The position numbers and the translations under genes were made by a program. This document shows positions 1 through 12,056 of a DNA stretch of 13,812 nt, piece after piece (the first letter of the stretch is position 1; each line of letters opens with the position of its first letter). Source of the stretch: Actinomycetes bacterium (GTDB taxonomy: Bacteria > Actinomycetota > Thermoleophilia > Solirubrobacterales > Solirubrobacteraceae); contig JAEXXR010000512.1 in assembly GCA_023405705.1 (NCBI GenBank), positions 1-13,812 of the forward strand, read 5' to 3'. Under the pieces are notes generated by a model. The model was not told where the DNA came from. It made no database searches and saw only the letters and a list, made by a program, of their open reading frames with translations.

Positions 1-33
1 ACCGTGCACGGCGTGGGACGCCGACCGCTCCGG

Positions 34-471
34 TCAGGCCAGCACGCGGGCCAGCTCGTGCCAGCGGCGATGGCGATGGCGGAACATCAGCCGCGCGAAG
101 AGGCCGGTGCCGAGGCCATGGAGGCCGCCGTCGACCTCTATCTCGTCGGTGTAGCGGCAGCTGTTCGCATCCAGCGGCTCGAACGTGAGGCGGTGGTTCC
201 ACGTGCGCACCGGACCGCCGTGCTCGTTGGTGTAGATCTCGCCGTCGCCCATGCGGACGAGGTGGATGTGGTGGCGCCACGACGGGATCGCCCCCAGCCA
301 CCACAGGCGGCCCGAGCCCGCAGACCCGGACTCGAAGGTCGCCGGCGCATCCACGTCGCGAATGCGCAGATAGGGCGAGACCACGTACTCGAACAGCTCG
401 ATCTTCGCGGCCAGCCGGTATGCGGTGCTGGCGGGGATCGGCAGGACGCTGGAACGACGGACGAAGCTCAT
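34..471 (-). CDS. SRPBCC-family (polyketide cyclase/START-like) small protein
   Basis: This 145-aa ORF runs from ATG (469-471 on the minus strand) to TGA (34-36). It opens with MSFVRRSSVLPIPASTAYRL, the first strand and helix typical of SRPBCC ligand-binding proteins. The middle and end, with a W-x-H-x-L-x-F segment (TWNHRLTFEPL), a YTDEIEV strand and a C-terminal amphipathic helix (ARLMFRHRHRRWHELARVL), fit the helix-grip fold. About 145 residues is the usual length for the family. Such proteins bind hydrophobic ligands or act as cyclases; nothing here fixes a substrate. There is no signal peptide, so it is probably cytoplasmic. No clear Shine-Dalgarno precedes the ATG; instead a 14-bp palindrome ends three bases upstream. 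It is divergent from the exported-protein operon, with about 280 bp between them. The family call is from recalled patterns, with no search run. Confidence 0.75.
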   Translation of the reverse strand: MSFVRRSSVLPIPASTAYRLAAKIELFEYVVSPYLRIRDVDAPATFESGSAGSGRLWWLGAIPSWRHHIHLVRMGDGEIYTNEHGGPVRTWNHRLTFEPLDANSCRYTDEIEVDGGLHGLGTGLFARLMFRHRHRRWHELARVLA

Positions 472-473
472 GC

Positions 474-487
474 CCGAGCATGCTCGG
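474..487. promoter_or_regulatory. 14-bp perfect palindrome at a gene start, possible operator
   Basis: CCGAGCATGCTCGG is a perfect inverted repeat lying directly upstream of the ATG of the SRPBCC gene (469-471, minus strand). It occupies the place where a Shine-Dalgarno would be expected. A symmetric site here could be a repressor operator or a small mRNA hairpin that limits ribosome access. A 14-bp palindrome can also arise by chance in GC-rich DNA, so the role is inference. Confidence 0.3.
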
Positions 488-554
488 CGATCGCCCGGAG
501 CGGCGCAACTCGCATTCTGCGCGCCCCTGGCGAGACCCCCGCGACGTCCCCGGG

Positions 555-584
555 TTGCGGAATGTGAATGAGATCCATTATCGT
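555..584 (+). promoter_or_regulatory. Putative promoter for the exported-protein operon
   Basis: The 280-bp gap between the divergent genes contains an unusually AT-rich patch at about 561-597. Within it, TTGCGG (555-560) and TATCGT (579-584) are spaced by 18 bp and make a plausible -35/-10 pair for the gene starting at 752. That would give a 5' leader of roughly 160 bases. The rest of the gap (588-739) is ordinary GC-rich DNA in which I see no gene. The call rests on spacing and composition only. Confidence 0.35.
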
Positions 585-751
585 TTTATTCGTTGCACGG
601 CTCGGGGCATGTGCGGCCAGCTCGGGGGATCCGCGCGGCCGCCTGACGTGGTCGACCACGGCCCGCGCCGCTGCATCGCCAGCCGTTCCGCCGGCGGCCT
701 GGACCGCGGCCGCGCCACCGGCCCATCGTCAGCTCATCGAAAGGAACGCTC

Positions 752-1405
752 GTGAAGAGCTTCAAGAGACGTGCCGCAGCGCTCGCTTCAGGGGGACTGT
801 GCGTGGGCGCGCTGCTCGCGTCGGCCGGTCCCGCACAGGCGGTCAACCAGATCTCCTCGGGGCACATCGACGGGGTCACCGTCACGTGCAGAAACACCGG
901 CGGGACGATCACCTACGACGTGTTCACGACCATCGACGGCAACCCGCACGGCGCCGATCGGGTCGACACCGGCTCCGGCACCGGCCAGATCGGCGACTAC
1001 CTCTTCCTCCACGACGCCTCGGACTCGCCCAGCGCCGTCAGATGGATAAGAGCGTGGCAGGAGTACCTCGTCGGCGGAAGCGGCAGATTCGCCGACATCG
1101 GCTTCACCTACGACTGCGCCGACAGCGGCGCGGCCGACCAGGTGACCATCGCGATCGACGAGGACCTCCCCGCCGACGACCTGTGGGCGGTGACGGTGGC
1201 CGGCACGGCGACCAACACCGACGGCACGAGCGTGATCACGCTCCCGCGCACCGGCTCCAACCATCACGTGCACGGCAACTGGTACTTCGAGGCGCCCCTG
1301 TTCGACCAGGACGACCACGAGATCGCGTTCGACGTGACGATCAACAGCAGACCGATTCCCACCACCGCGACGATCGGACCGGTCCACATCCGCGTCCAGC
1401 CCTGA
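752..1405 (+). CDS. Exported 217-aa protein, small relative of the choice-of-anchor M domain
   Basis: The start is GTG at 752, chosen because AAAGGA (740-745) lies six bases upstream and the N-terminus is a textbook Sec signal peptide. That peptide has KSFKRR, then a hydrophobic ALASGGLCVGALLASAG, then PAQA with likely cleavage after residue 30. The mature protein of about 187 aa starts with an SSGHIDGV segment like the 'GHxD' opening of actinobacterial surface repeats. Near residue 173 it carries HVHGNWYF, close to the HxHxNWxF signature of that domain. Two cysteines (about C46 and C122) could form a disulfide. No membrane anchor or sorting signal is visible, so it is probably secreted or held by a partner. 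It is followed after 86 bp by the large repeat protein on the same strand, so co-transcription and joint action at the cell surface are likely. The domain relationship is my reading of short motifs. Confidence 0.8.
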   Translation: MKSFKRRAAALASGGLCVGALLASAGPAQAVNQISSGHIDGVTVTCRNTGGTITYDVFTTIDGNPHGADRVDTGSGTGQIGDYLFLHDASDSPSAVRWIRAWQEYLVGGSGRFADIGFTYDCADSGAADQVTIAIDEDLPADDLWAVTVAGTATNTDGTSVITLPRTGSNHHVHGNWYFEAPLFDQDDHEIAFDVTINSRPIPTTATIGPVHIRVQP

Positions 1406-1477
1406 TCCGGCCGGTCGGCGGCAGGCGTCCGCACGGCGCCTCCCGCCGGCCGCCGGTCTGTGTCAACGCTCCCCCTC

Positions 1478-1483
1478 GAGAGG
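1478..1483 (+). promoter_or_regulatory. Ribosome binding site fixing the start of the repeat protein
   Basis: GAGAGG lies eight bases before ATG 1492. The reading frame is open far upstream (to 568), but that stretch overlaps the 217-aa gene in another frame and is arginine-rich shadow sequence. This site plus the signal peptide directly after it place the true start at 1492. Confidence 0.65.
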
Positions 1484-1491
1484 TCCAATCG

Positions 1492-6220
<4,729 letters not shown>

Positions 6221-6228
6221 GACGGAGT

Positions 6229-6533
6229 CGAGCGCGCGGCTTGCGCGGCTCGTCTGCGCCGAGGTCGACGAGCTGGGCGTGGCCGGCGTCGAGACGATCG
6301 CCCGTCAACTGCACGAGCAGCAGGTCGCTGAGATCGCGGCGGCGATCGGCGCCGTGGCCGAGCGATACGAGAAGCGTCCGCCCGTGATCGCGCTCGGCAC
6401 CGGCGCCGCCATCGCACGCGAGGCCGCGGAGGTCGCCGGCGTGAGGATCGCCGAGCCCGGCCCGCCGTGGACCATGCTCGCCGCCGAGGTCGCCCCCGCC
6501 GTCGCGCTGTCGCTGCTGAGCCGCGATGGCTGA
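6229..6533 (+). pseudogene. C-terminal fragment of a hydantoinase-like 'H4MPT-linked C1 transfer' protein (MfnF-like)
   Basis: About 100 residues in one frame, from roughly ARLARLVCAEVDELG to SLLSRDG and TGA (6531-6533), look like the C-terminal end of the hydantoinase/ASKHA-type family known as the H4MPT-linked C1 transfer pathway protein (TIGR03123; archaeal MfnF). Landmarks are a helix with IARQLHEQQVAEIAAAI, then a PPVIALGTGAAIAREAAE strand-loop-helix that resembles the sugar-kinase-fold glycine loop, and a final APAVALSLL helix. The N-terminal two thirds are missing. The frame continues upstream to 6087 only across antisense dehydrogenase sequence. Its last eight bases overlap the start of the kinase gene, an arrangement of translational coupling. 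Pairing with an MfnE-like kinase supports the family call; the N-terminal loss makes function unlikely. Confidence 0.6.
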
Positions 6534-7203
6534 GTCCACGCCGCTCCCGCGCGTCACCTCGGCAGCCGCGCCCGCGCCGCTCCCGCTTGTCGTCAAGATC
6601 GGCGGCGGCCTGCTCGCGGCGAGCGGCGCCGACGATGTCCGCGCGTTCGCCGCCGCGCTCGCCGACGCGGCCACGACCCGGCCCGTCGCGATCGTGCCCG
6701 GCGGCCCATTCGCCGATGCGGTGCGGGAGGCCGATCGCACCGTCGGTCTCAGCGACGACGCCGCCGACCGCCTGGCGATCCTCGCAATGGATCAGTTCGG
6801 CCACCTCCTGCTCGACTTGCCTCCCGACGCCTCGGCCACGACCTCGCTCGATCCGGTCGGCTGGGATGCCGGCCGCCTCACCGTCCTCCTCCCCGCCGCC
6901 CGCCTGCTCGCCGAGCGTCCGCTGCCCGCGAGCTGGGACGCCACCTCCGACTCGCTCGTCGTCTGGATCGCCGCCACCGCCGGCGCCCGCCTCCTGCTCG
7001 CCAAGCCCGTCGCAGGTCTGCGCTCCGACTGGCCGTCCGAGACCTCTCTCTCCCCCCCGACGCCCTCGCCGCCCTCCAGGCTGCCGGCGTCGCCCGCGTC
7101 ATCGACCCCTGGTTCCCCACCGCCCTGCGCCGCTTCCCGATCGACGCCGCGCTCGCCGACGGCCGCGACCCCGCCGCCTTTGCCGCGGCAGTTCCGATTC
7201 TGA
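6526..7203 (+). pseudogene. Amino-acid-kinase-family protein (MfnE-like), frameshifted near the C-terminus
   Basis: ATG 6526 overlaps the previous stop by eight bases. The product shows LPLVVKIGGGLLA (about residues 19-31, phosphate-binding glycine loop; the usual Ser of GGS is Gly), AIVPGGPFADAVREADRTVG (55-74) and LAILAMDQFGHLLLDL. This set fits the amino-acid-kinase-fold enzyme of methanofuran synthesis ([5-(aminomethyl)furan-3-yl]methyl phosphate kinase, MfnE). After about residue 176 the frame turns into Pro/Ser-rich nonsense. Shifting at the C7 run (7052-7058) restores LAALQAAGVARVIDPWFP and DGRDPAAFAAAV, so one C is missing or was mis-called. Even when corrected, the frame has no stop until 7380-7382 and homology fades near 7195. 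The natural end therefore seems to have been replaced by the lower-GC block. Frame as written ends at TGA 7201-7203. Function is from recalled family motifs. Confidence 0.65.
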
Positions 7204-10200
7204 GGTGGCTGCGACGACCTTTGTTCGACCTTCTTCCGGCTGATGTTTCGAGCCCGCTCGGTACGCTCGTCGGATGCCAGCGTGGGATGAAACTCGGAAG
7301 CGACTTCTGGCTTGGACGAACGGATCCTCACAGGCCGAGCATCTCGCGGCTCAGGTGCTGCTCGCGGATGGTTTCCGGGTAGACCCGAGCCACCCGCTGG
7401 GAGGTCCCGACGGCGCTGCTGACGCATTGGCCGAACGTGACGGACTGCGCTGGGTGATGGCCGCGTACTTTCCTCGCGATCAGCAGCCGTTTACCCAGAT
7501 ACGGGCCAAGGTCGAGTCAGACTTCGCTGGCGTCGCGACAAATAGGGCGGATGCTCTGGTGTTCGTCACCAACCAGGAGATTCGTCGCAGCGAGCGCCGG
7601 CAGCTGCAGGAGACAGTCGCAGGACGGATCGAGCTCTATCACCTCGAGCGCGTCAACACGATCCTCAGCCAACCGAGTATGGCGCGCCTTCGCCGTCAAT
7701 ACCTGGGAATCGACTCCGACCACCGCGAGGCCGCGCTGGAGGCGGTCACCTCGTTCGGAGCGAGAACCCGACTGGCGGCGCAGCGCAAGCGCCACCCTAC
7801 CGTCACCGGCCGTGACCTGGAGCTCGCAGCGCTCGCCGCTGCGACGCCCGGTCTCACATTGATCGAAGGTCCCTCATGGAGTGGAAAGACCGCGCTGTTG
7901 ACGGAGTTCTGCCACCGACACCCTTCAACTGTGGTTCATTTCTTCGACCTCGGGTGCACGACGTTGAGTGAGTGCGCCGATGTACTCGCATCTCAGCTCG
8001 CCCTCGGCGGTCCGGCGCCGTCGGGTTCGGACCCTGTCGAAGGGCTGCGACGCCTCTCGGCGTTCGTCGCGACGGCGGACGCAAGCCCTCCGATCGTCGT
8101 CGTCGACGCCATCGACGAAGCTGACGAACCACGGCGGGTCTTGGAGGCGCTTGCGCAGATGGCGCGCCAGGGGCTGGTCGTCGTCGCCTCGATCAATCCG
8201 CGAGCTTCGATTCCGACCGAGGAAATCGCCGACACGTCGATGCGGCTCGAACCGCTGGCGATCTCTTCCGCCAACGAGCGTGACGCCCGCCGCTACGTGC
8301 GTGATGTCACGCAGGCGAGCGATCTCACCCTGTCTGCGTTCGCTGTGCTCTCCGTCGCTCTCGGCCCGATCACGCGCAGTGATGTCGCTGCGGCGCTCGG
8401 CGTTACGGTAGGCGCCGTCAACGCGGCGCTCGACAAGCACAGACGGCACCTCATCGACGACGCCGACGGCATACAGCTCGCGCACCGGACATTGTCAAGA
8501 TGGCTGGCCGACTCCCCGGAAGTCTCGACGACGAAGGCGACAGCTGCCCTTGAGGCATGGGCGGACGAATGGAGCGAACGCGGCTGGCCTGCCGACACCC
8601 CGGCGTATCTGCTCTCGTACTGGCCACGCCACCTCGGACACGATGGGTGGCAGCAGGCGCGGCTGCTCACCGACTCGCGTTTCGCGAAATGCTTTCGAGC
8701 CCGTTCCGGTCCCCGCCGCGTTCGCGAGGCGTACCTCGCAGCCGTCGTTGCACTCGATCCACGGTCAGCCAGCAAGCCGAGCGACTGGCTCGGGCTCGCG
8801 AGCGACCTGCTCTTCGCAGCACTCATCATCTGCCGCTCCTACACGGCGACCATCTCGTCGGAGTTGATCGCAGCGCTCAACGCGAGCGGGCATCATCAGG
8901 AAGCGTTCGAACTGGCCACGGTATCTGGCAATCTGCTGCTGCTGCAGACGTTCGCGCTCGGCAGCCCGCCGCTGTTCAGCCATACCGCTGTTCGGTGCCT
9001 CCAAGAGTACGCCGAGCAGGGGTCCCCCAGGCGCGTCCACGATCTGAACCTCGTGTTCGCCAGAACGTACCCCGACGTCGCGATCGAGATGATGCGGCTG
9101 ACGTCGAGACCCACCCGATCTCACTACGGAATGCTTCAGGACTGCGTCGAGACGCTCGCCCGGGAGGAGTGGATTCAGGATGCCCAGATCATCGCGCTGG
9201 CCGGTGGCCTCCCACGCTGGCGCGTTCTCGCGGGGATCGCGAGCGTCCGCGATGATGCGATCCCCGCCGCTGTCCAGGCAGCGCTGACGGAGTCCGGCGG
9301 CGACTTCGACGTCACGCTGGGAGCCGATCTCGCGGTCCGCTGCGCTCGTGTAGGTCGAATGCACGATTGCAGACGGCTCCTCGAACTTGTCGAAGGAGCT
9401 GCGTTTGATCCGGCTTGGGCTCGACTGCCAATCATCGTCGCACTCGCTGCCGAACATGGCGAGCATCTGTCCGAGGCGCTCGAAGCGATCGGCGCTGGAC
9501 GGCCGATCAGCACCGACCTCCTGCTGACTCTGTACCGCGCCCGACCGGAGACACGAGACGCCGTTCTGGCGCACGCGTCCAAAGAGCCGCTGTTCGCCAC
9601 CAGCGGGCAGGAGTCGGCGATCTTCGAAGCAGTGGCCGCTGCGGAGTCACCTCGCGTCGCCTTGGAGTTGGTCGACCGGAGCATCAATTCCGACGCCGCA
9701 AAGCTCGGGATCGTGCGAGCAGCCGTTGCAGCGGACGACTACGCACTCGCTGAGGAGGTCACCGCCACGATCGAGCGGTCCGCGATCCATGTGCTCGCGC
9801 TCGCAGAGCTCCTGCCCGTGCGGGAGTCGGCCTCGAACGAGATCCTGGAACGGGTTACGGACGCGGCCGAGGTCCTTTCGGCAGCACCCTTCGCGACCGC
9901 CAAGCTGGCCGCACTCGCCGTCTCCCGCGGGACGCGGAGTGCTGACGAGATGGTCGCGGTGACAGATCGCTTCGCCAGTCGGCCGCTCAGAGAGGAGCTC
10001 GCGGCCCTCTGCTGCGTCCGCGAGCCGGATCGCGTTGAAGAGGTTGCAGCGCGACTCGGCCTGCTCAGCTCCGAAGCAAGCGAAGGTCCGCTCGAGAGCG
10101 AAGACACGTATGTCTCGTCCGTCTCCGTGTTCGGCCGTTCGGAGCCGGCCACGACCGAGCCGCTCACCGTCCGAGCGCATTTGACCGGGTGCGCTGCGCA

Positions 10201-11475
10201 GGCCGATGCCCTTGACGTCTGCTGGACTCTGATCGAGACCGCACGGTCTCGGCAGGAACGATTCCAAGCCCTGGTCGCGTTGGTCGAGGGCCAGCCGACC
10301 CAGCTGGAGCCGGCACTGCGCTACCTCCAATGCCTCGGTCAACAGCCAGGTCGCGGCGAAATCGAGGTCGAACTCGTGCTTGCGGCGATGCGAGGCCTAC
10401 CGCTTGCGGAGGCCGTGCAGCGTGTGACCGGAGTCTCTCCTCAGTCCCTTCACGACGCCGTCGCGACTCTCCTGCTCGCGCGAGTCGCGGACGAACTCGG
10501 TCGCGACGCGGCAGAGCAGCTCGCGAGTTCGTGCACCACCGCGTTCGGGCGTTTCAGCGCCCTCGGAGTTCTGGCCGACCGCGTCGATCGCAGCTTCGCC
10601 GACGCTGCTGTCGAGCGCTTCCGCGCCCTTCCAGAGGCCGACCGGTGTCTGCTTCTGCAGCTTTCTCCTACGCTGCCCGACTACCTGATCGAGTCCCTCG
10701 AGGCGACGGCGATGGACCTCGACTGCGCCGCGAAGCTGGTGCCGGCGGTGACGAAGCTCCCTGTGACCGCGCAGTTGCGCAGTCACGCGCTGGACGTCGT
10801 GCTGACCGAGCCCGACGTGATCCGTCGCGCGCATCAGCTCGCCGCCCTGTCACGCTGGTCCGGCACAGTGCTGCCTGACGCAGTCGCCGCGCTCAACGAG
10901 GCCATCGACGCGGCGACCCCGGCAGACAACGCACGGGCCGTCGATGTCACGACGCTCTGTCAGCTCGCGGACGATGGATTGATGCTCGCGCGGCTCGACC
11001 CCGAGTTGTTCGACTCTGCCCGTCGGTTCGCCGAGAACGTCAGTAAGACTTTGCGAGGGACCGTGCTCGTCCCGCCCCTGCTGAACCACATCGATCTGCT
11101 CGCCGACATCTCGCTCGAGGAGGCACTCGCCGCCGTCAACAGAGAGCAGATGTCCCACACAGCCGCGGTCAGGCTTCTGCTCTGGGCGAAAGACGGCGGC
11201 TCCGCCGAAGTGCTCGACATCGCCACGAAGATCGACGACGACTTCGCGGCGGCATCGGGGCTGTGGGCCGCAGCGGGGGACGAGGCCGAGCTCCGGCATG
11301 CCGCGTGGGAGCGAGCACGCACCATTCGTTCGCACGACTCGCGCACGAACGCTCTCCTCGCGATGGCCTCTCCCGATGAGTTCGCCGAGGTCTGCTGCGA
11401 GGCAGCTCAGTACGAGGTGGCAGCGCTGATGCGGAACGAGTGGACGGCTGACAGAAGAGACGACCAAGCCGCGGC
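7196..11475. other. Lower-GC block carrying the STAND NTPase, probably acquired
   Basis: Sampled 60-base rows in this block count 37, 40, 36 and 37 G+C, against 45 and 47 in the surface-protein gene. Codon third positions are visibly less G/C-biased. The left edge falls where the kinase homology ends (about 7195). The right edge falls where antisense moaA homology begins (about 11476). I found no integrase, transposase or obvious terminal repeat, so the mechanism of arrival is unknown. The boundaries are estimates. Confidence 0.5.
7262..7267 (+). promoter_or_regulatory. Putative -10 element suggesting a leaderless transcript
   Basis: TACGCT matches the actinobacterial TANNNT -10 pattern and ends six bases before ATG 7274, the distance expected if transcription starts at the A of the start codon. 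No Shine-Dalgarno-like purine run precedes this ATG, consistent with a leaderless mRNA. A convincing -35 at the right spacing is not visible. Confidence 0.35.
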
Positions 11476-11518
11476 TCAGCCGCCGATCGCGCTCATCGAG
11501 CGAGCCGGCTGGACGTAG
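7274..11518 (+). CDS. STAND-type P-loop NTPase with degenerate restriction-endonuclease-like N-terminal domain
   Basis: The product is an intact 1414-aa protein. Residues about 15-147 resemble a restriction-endonuclase-like sensor or effector domain: LGGPDGAAD (D46, D50), RWVMAAYFP (60-67) where a nuclease would have D/E-x-K, LVFVTNQEI (about 95-103) and an RRQYLGID end. No lysine follows the second acidic position, so catalysis is doubtful. Residues about 195-340 form the NTPase: Walker A GPSWSGKT (199-206), Walker B IVVVDAIDEAD (D278, D281, E282) and a VVASINPR segment near 305. Residues about 349-415 look like the winged helix of STAND proteins, ending HRTLSRWLAD. The remaining 1000 residues are Leu/Ala-rich helical pairs, probably an alpha-solenoid that senses a ligand. 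There is no signal peptide or membrane segment, so it should be cytoplasmic. Architecture and isolation in a lower-GC block suggest an immunity or stress NTPase. Some transcription-regulator STANDs look similar, but no DNA-binding effector is seen. The last 13 codons are antisense to the end of moaA. Confidence 0.8.
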   Translation: MPAWDETRKRLLAWTNGSSQAEHLAAQVLLADGFRVDPSHPLGGPDGAADALAERDGLRWVMAAYFPRDQQPFTQIRAKVESDFAGVATNRADALVFVTNQEIRRSERRQLQETVAGRIELYHLERVNTILSQPSMARLRRQYLGIDSDHREAALEAVTSFGARTRLAAQRKRHPTVTGRDLELAALAAATPGLTLIEGPSWSGKTALLTEFCHRHPSTVVHFFDLGCTTLSECADVLASQLALGGPAPSGSDPVEGLRRLSAFVATADASPPIVVVDAIDEADEPRRVLEALAQMARQGLVVVASINPRASIPTEEIADTSMRLEPLAISSANERDARRYVRDVTQASDLTLSAFAVLSVALGPITRSDVAAALGVTVGAVNAALDKHRRHLIDDADGIQLAHRTLSRWLADSPEVSTTKATAALEAWADEWSERGWPADTPAYLLSYWPRHLGHDGWQQARLLTDSRFAKCFRARSGPRRVREAYLAAVVALDPRSASKPSDWLGLASDLLFAALIICRSYTATISSELIAALNASGHHQEAFELATVSGNLLLLQTFALGSPPLFSHTAVRCLQEYAEQGSPRRVHDLNLVFARTYPDVAIEMMRLTSRPTRSHYGMLQDCVETLAREEWIQDAQIIALAGGLPRWRVLAGIASVRDDAIPAAVQAALTESGGDFDVTLGADLAVRCARVGRMHDCRRLLELVEGAAFDPAWARLPIIVALAAEHGEHLSEALEAIGAGRPISTDLLLTLYRARPETRDAVLAHASKEPLFATSGQESAIFEAVAAAESPRVALELVDRSINSDAAKLGIVRAAVAADDYALAEEVTATIERSAIHVLALAELLPVRESASNEILERVTDAAEVLSAAPFATAKLAALAVSRGTRSADEMVAVTDRFASRPLREELAALCCVREPDRVEEVAARLGLLSSEASEGPLESEDTYVSSVSVFGRSEPATTEPLTVRAHLTGCAAQADALDVCWTLIETARSRQERFQALVALVEGQPTQLEPALRYLQCLGQQPGRGEIEVELVLAAMRGLPLAEAVQRVTGVSPQSLHDAVATLLLARVADELGRDAAEQLASSCTTAFGRFSALGVLADRVDRSFADAAVERFRALPEADRCLLLQLSPTLPDYLIESLEATAMDLDCAAKLVPAVTKLPVTAQLRSHALDVVLTEPDVIRRAHQLAALSRWSGTVLPDAVAALNEAIDAATPADNARAVDVTTLCQLADDGLMLARLDPELFDSARRFAENVSKTLRGTVLVPPLLNHIDLLADISLEEALAAVNREQMSHTAAVRLLLWAKDGGSAEVLDIATKIDDDFAAASGLWAAAGDEAELRHAAWERARTIRSHDSRTNALLAMASPDEFAEVCCEAAQYEVAALMRNEWTADRRDDQAAAQPPIALIERAGWT

Positions 11519-12056
11519 CCGGGATCGTTGACCTGGTGCTTGAGCTCTTTGCGTCAGACGGCGTCGCAGATGTTCTGGACGAGCGCGTCGTCGTCGGCGC
11601 CGGCGCGCATCGGGTCACGCAGGCTGGTCTCGTTGTGGGAGAAAAGGCAGGTGCGGAGGTTGCCGTCGGATGCGGTTGCAGTCGCCGCAGAACGGCTCTG
11701 AGACGGGTTGATAAAGCCGATCCGGTGCTGGCCGTCGGCGAAGCGGTAGACGCGCGCGGTCGCTGAGGGCTCGCGCGGCTCCGGTTCGAGCGGGTGGCGC
11801 GCGTGGATGAGCGCGCGCAGCTCCTCGCGGGTCAGGACCTGCTCGCGTGACCACGCGTGGTCGGCGTCGAGCGGCATGTACTCGATGAAGCGGACCTCGT
11901 ACGGATGCTCGCGAGCGAACGCGGCGAAGCGCAGCGCCTCGTCCTCGGTGAAGTCGCGCAACGCGACCGCGTTGACCTTGATCGGATGTGCCTCCCCTCG
12001 AAGAAGCGATCGCGCTGGAGCGAGTCGATCGAGACGTTGAAGCGATTTGGGCGAGT
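11476..12056 (-). pseudogene. moaA: moaA remnant (GTP 3',8-cyclase, molybdenum cofactor synthesis), multiply damaged
   Basis: Minus-strand frames give NRFNVSIDSLQRDRFFE, then HPIKVNAVALRDFTEDEA, VRFIEYMPLDADHAW, GFINP, EPFCGDCNRIR, SDGNLRTCLFSHNETSLRDP, KELKHQVNDPGYVQP and finally MSAIGG with TGA at 11476-11478. That is the second half of radical-SAM MoaA, including its C-terminal Fe-S cysteines and the terminal GG. Damage includes loss of the N-terminal half with the CxxxCxxC cluster motif; an internal gap of about 25 codons near 11993-11997; a missing base near 11705 followed by about 11 missing near 11668, which together skip the CGDC cysteines in the long frame; and TGA where Trp is expected in DAV-W-RKELK. 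The longest surviving frame is 11554-11961. It cannot make functional MoaA. It is convergent with, and overlapped by, the STAND gene. Confidence 0.88.

Noticed and set aside
568..1491. Upstream extension of the surface-protein frame to an ATG at 568
   Set aside because: The stretch overlaps the 217-aa exported protein in another frame and is Arg-rich. The ribosome binding site and signal peptide place the start at 1492.
1406..1491. GC-rich inverted repeats (GGCCGG ... CCGGCC) between the two exported-protein genes as a terminator
   Set aside because: There is no T-run and the pairing is patchy; such matches are common in DNA of this composition.
11536..11766. Plus-strand 76-aa frame over the moaA remnant
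   Set aside because: It is antisense to recognisable moaA residues and has no motif or ribosome binding site.
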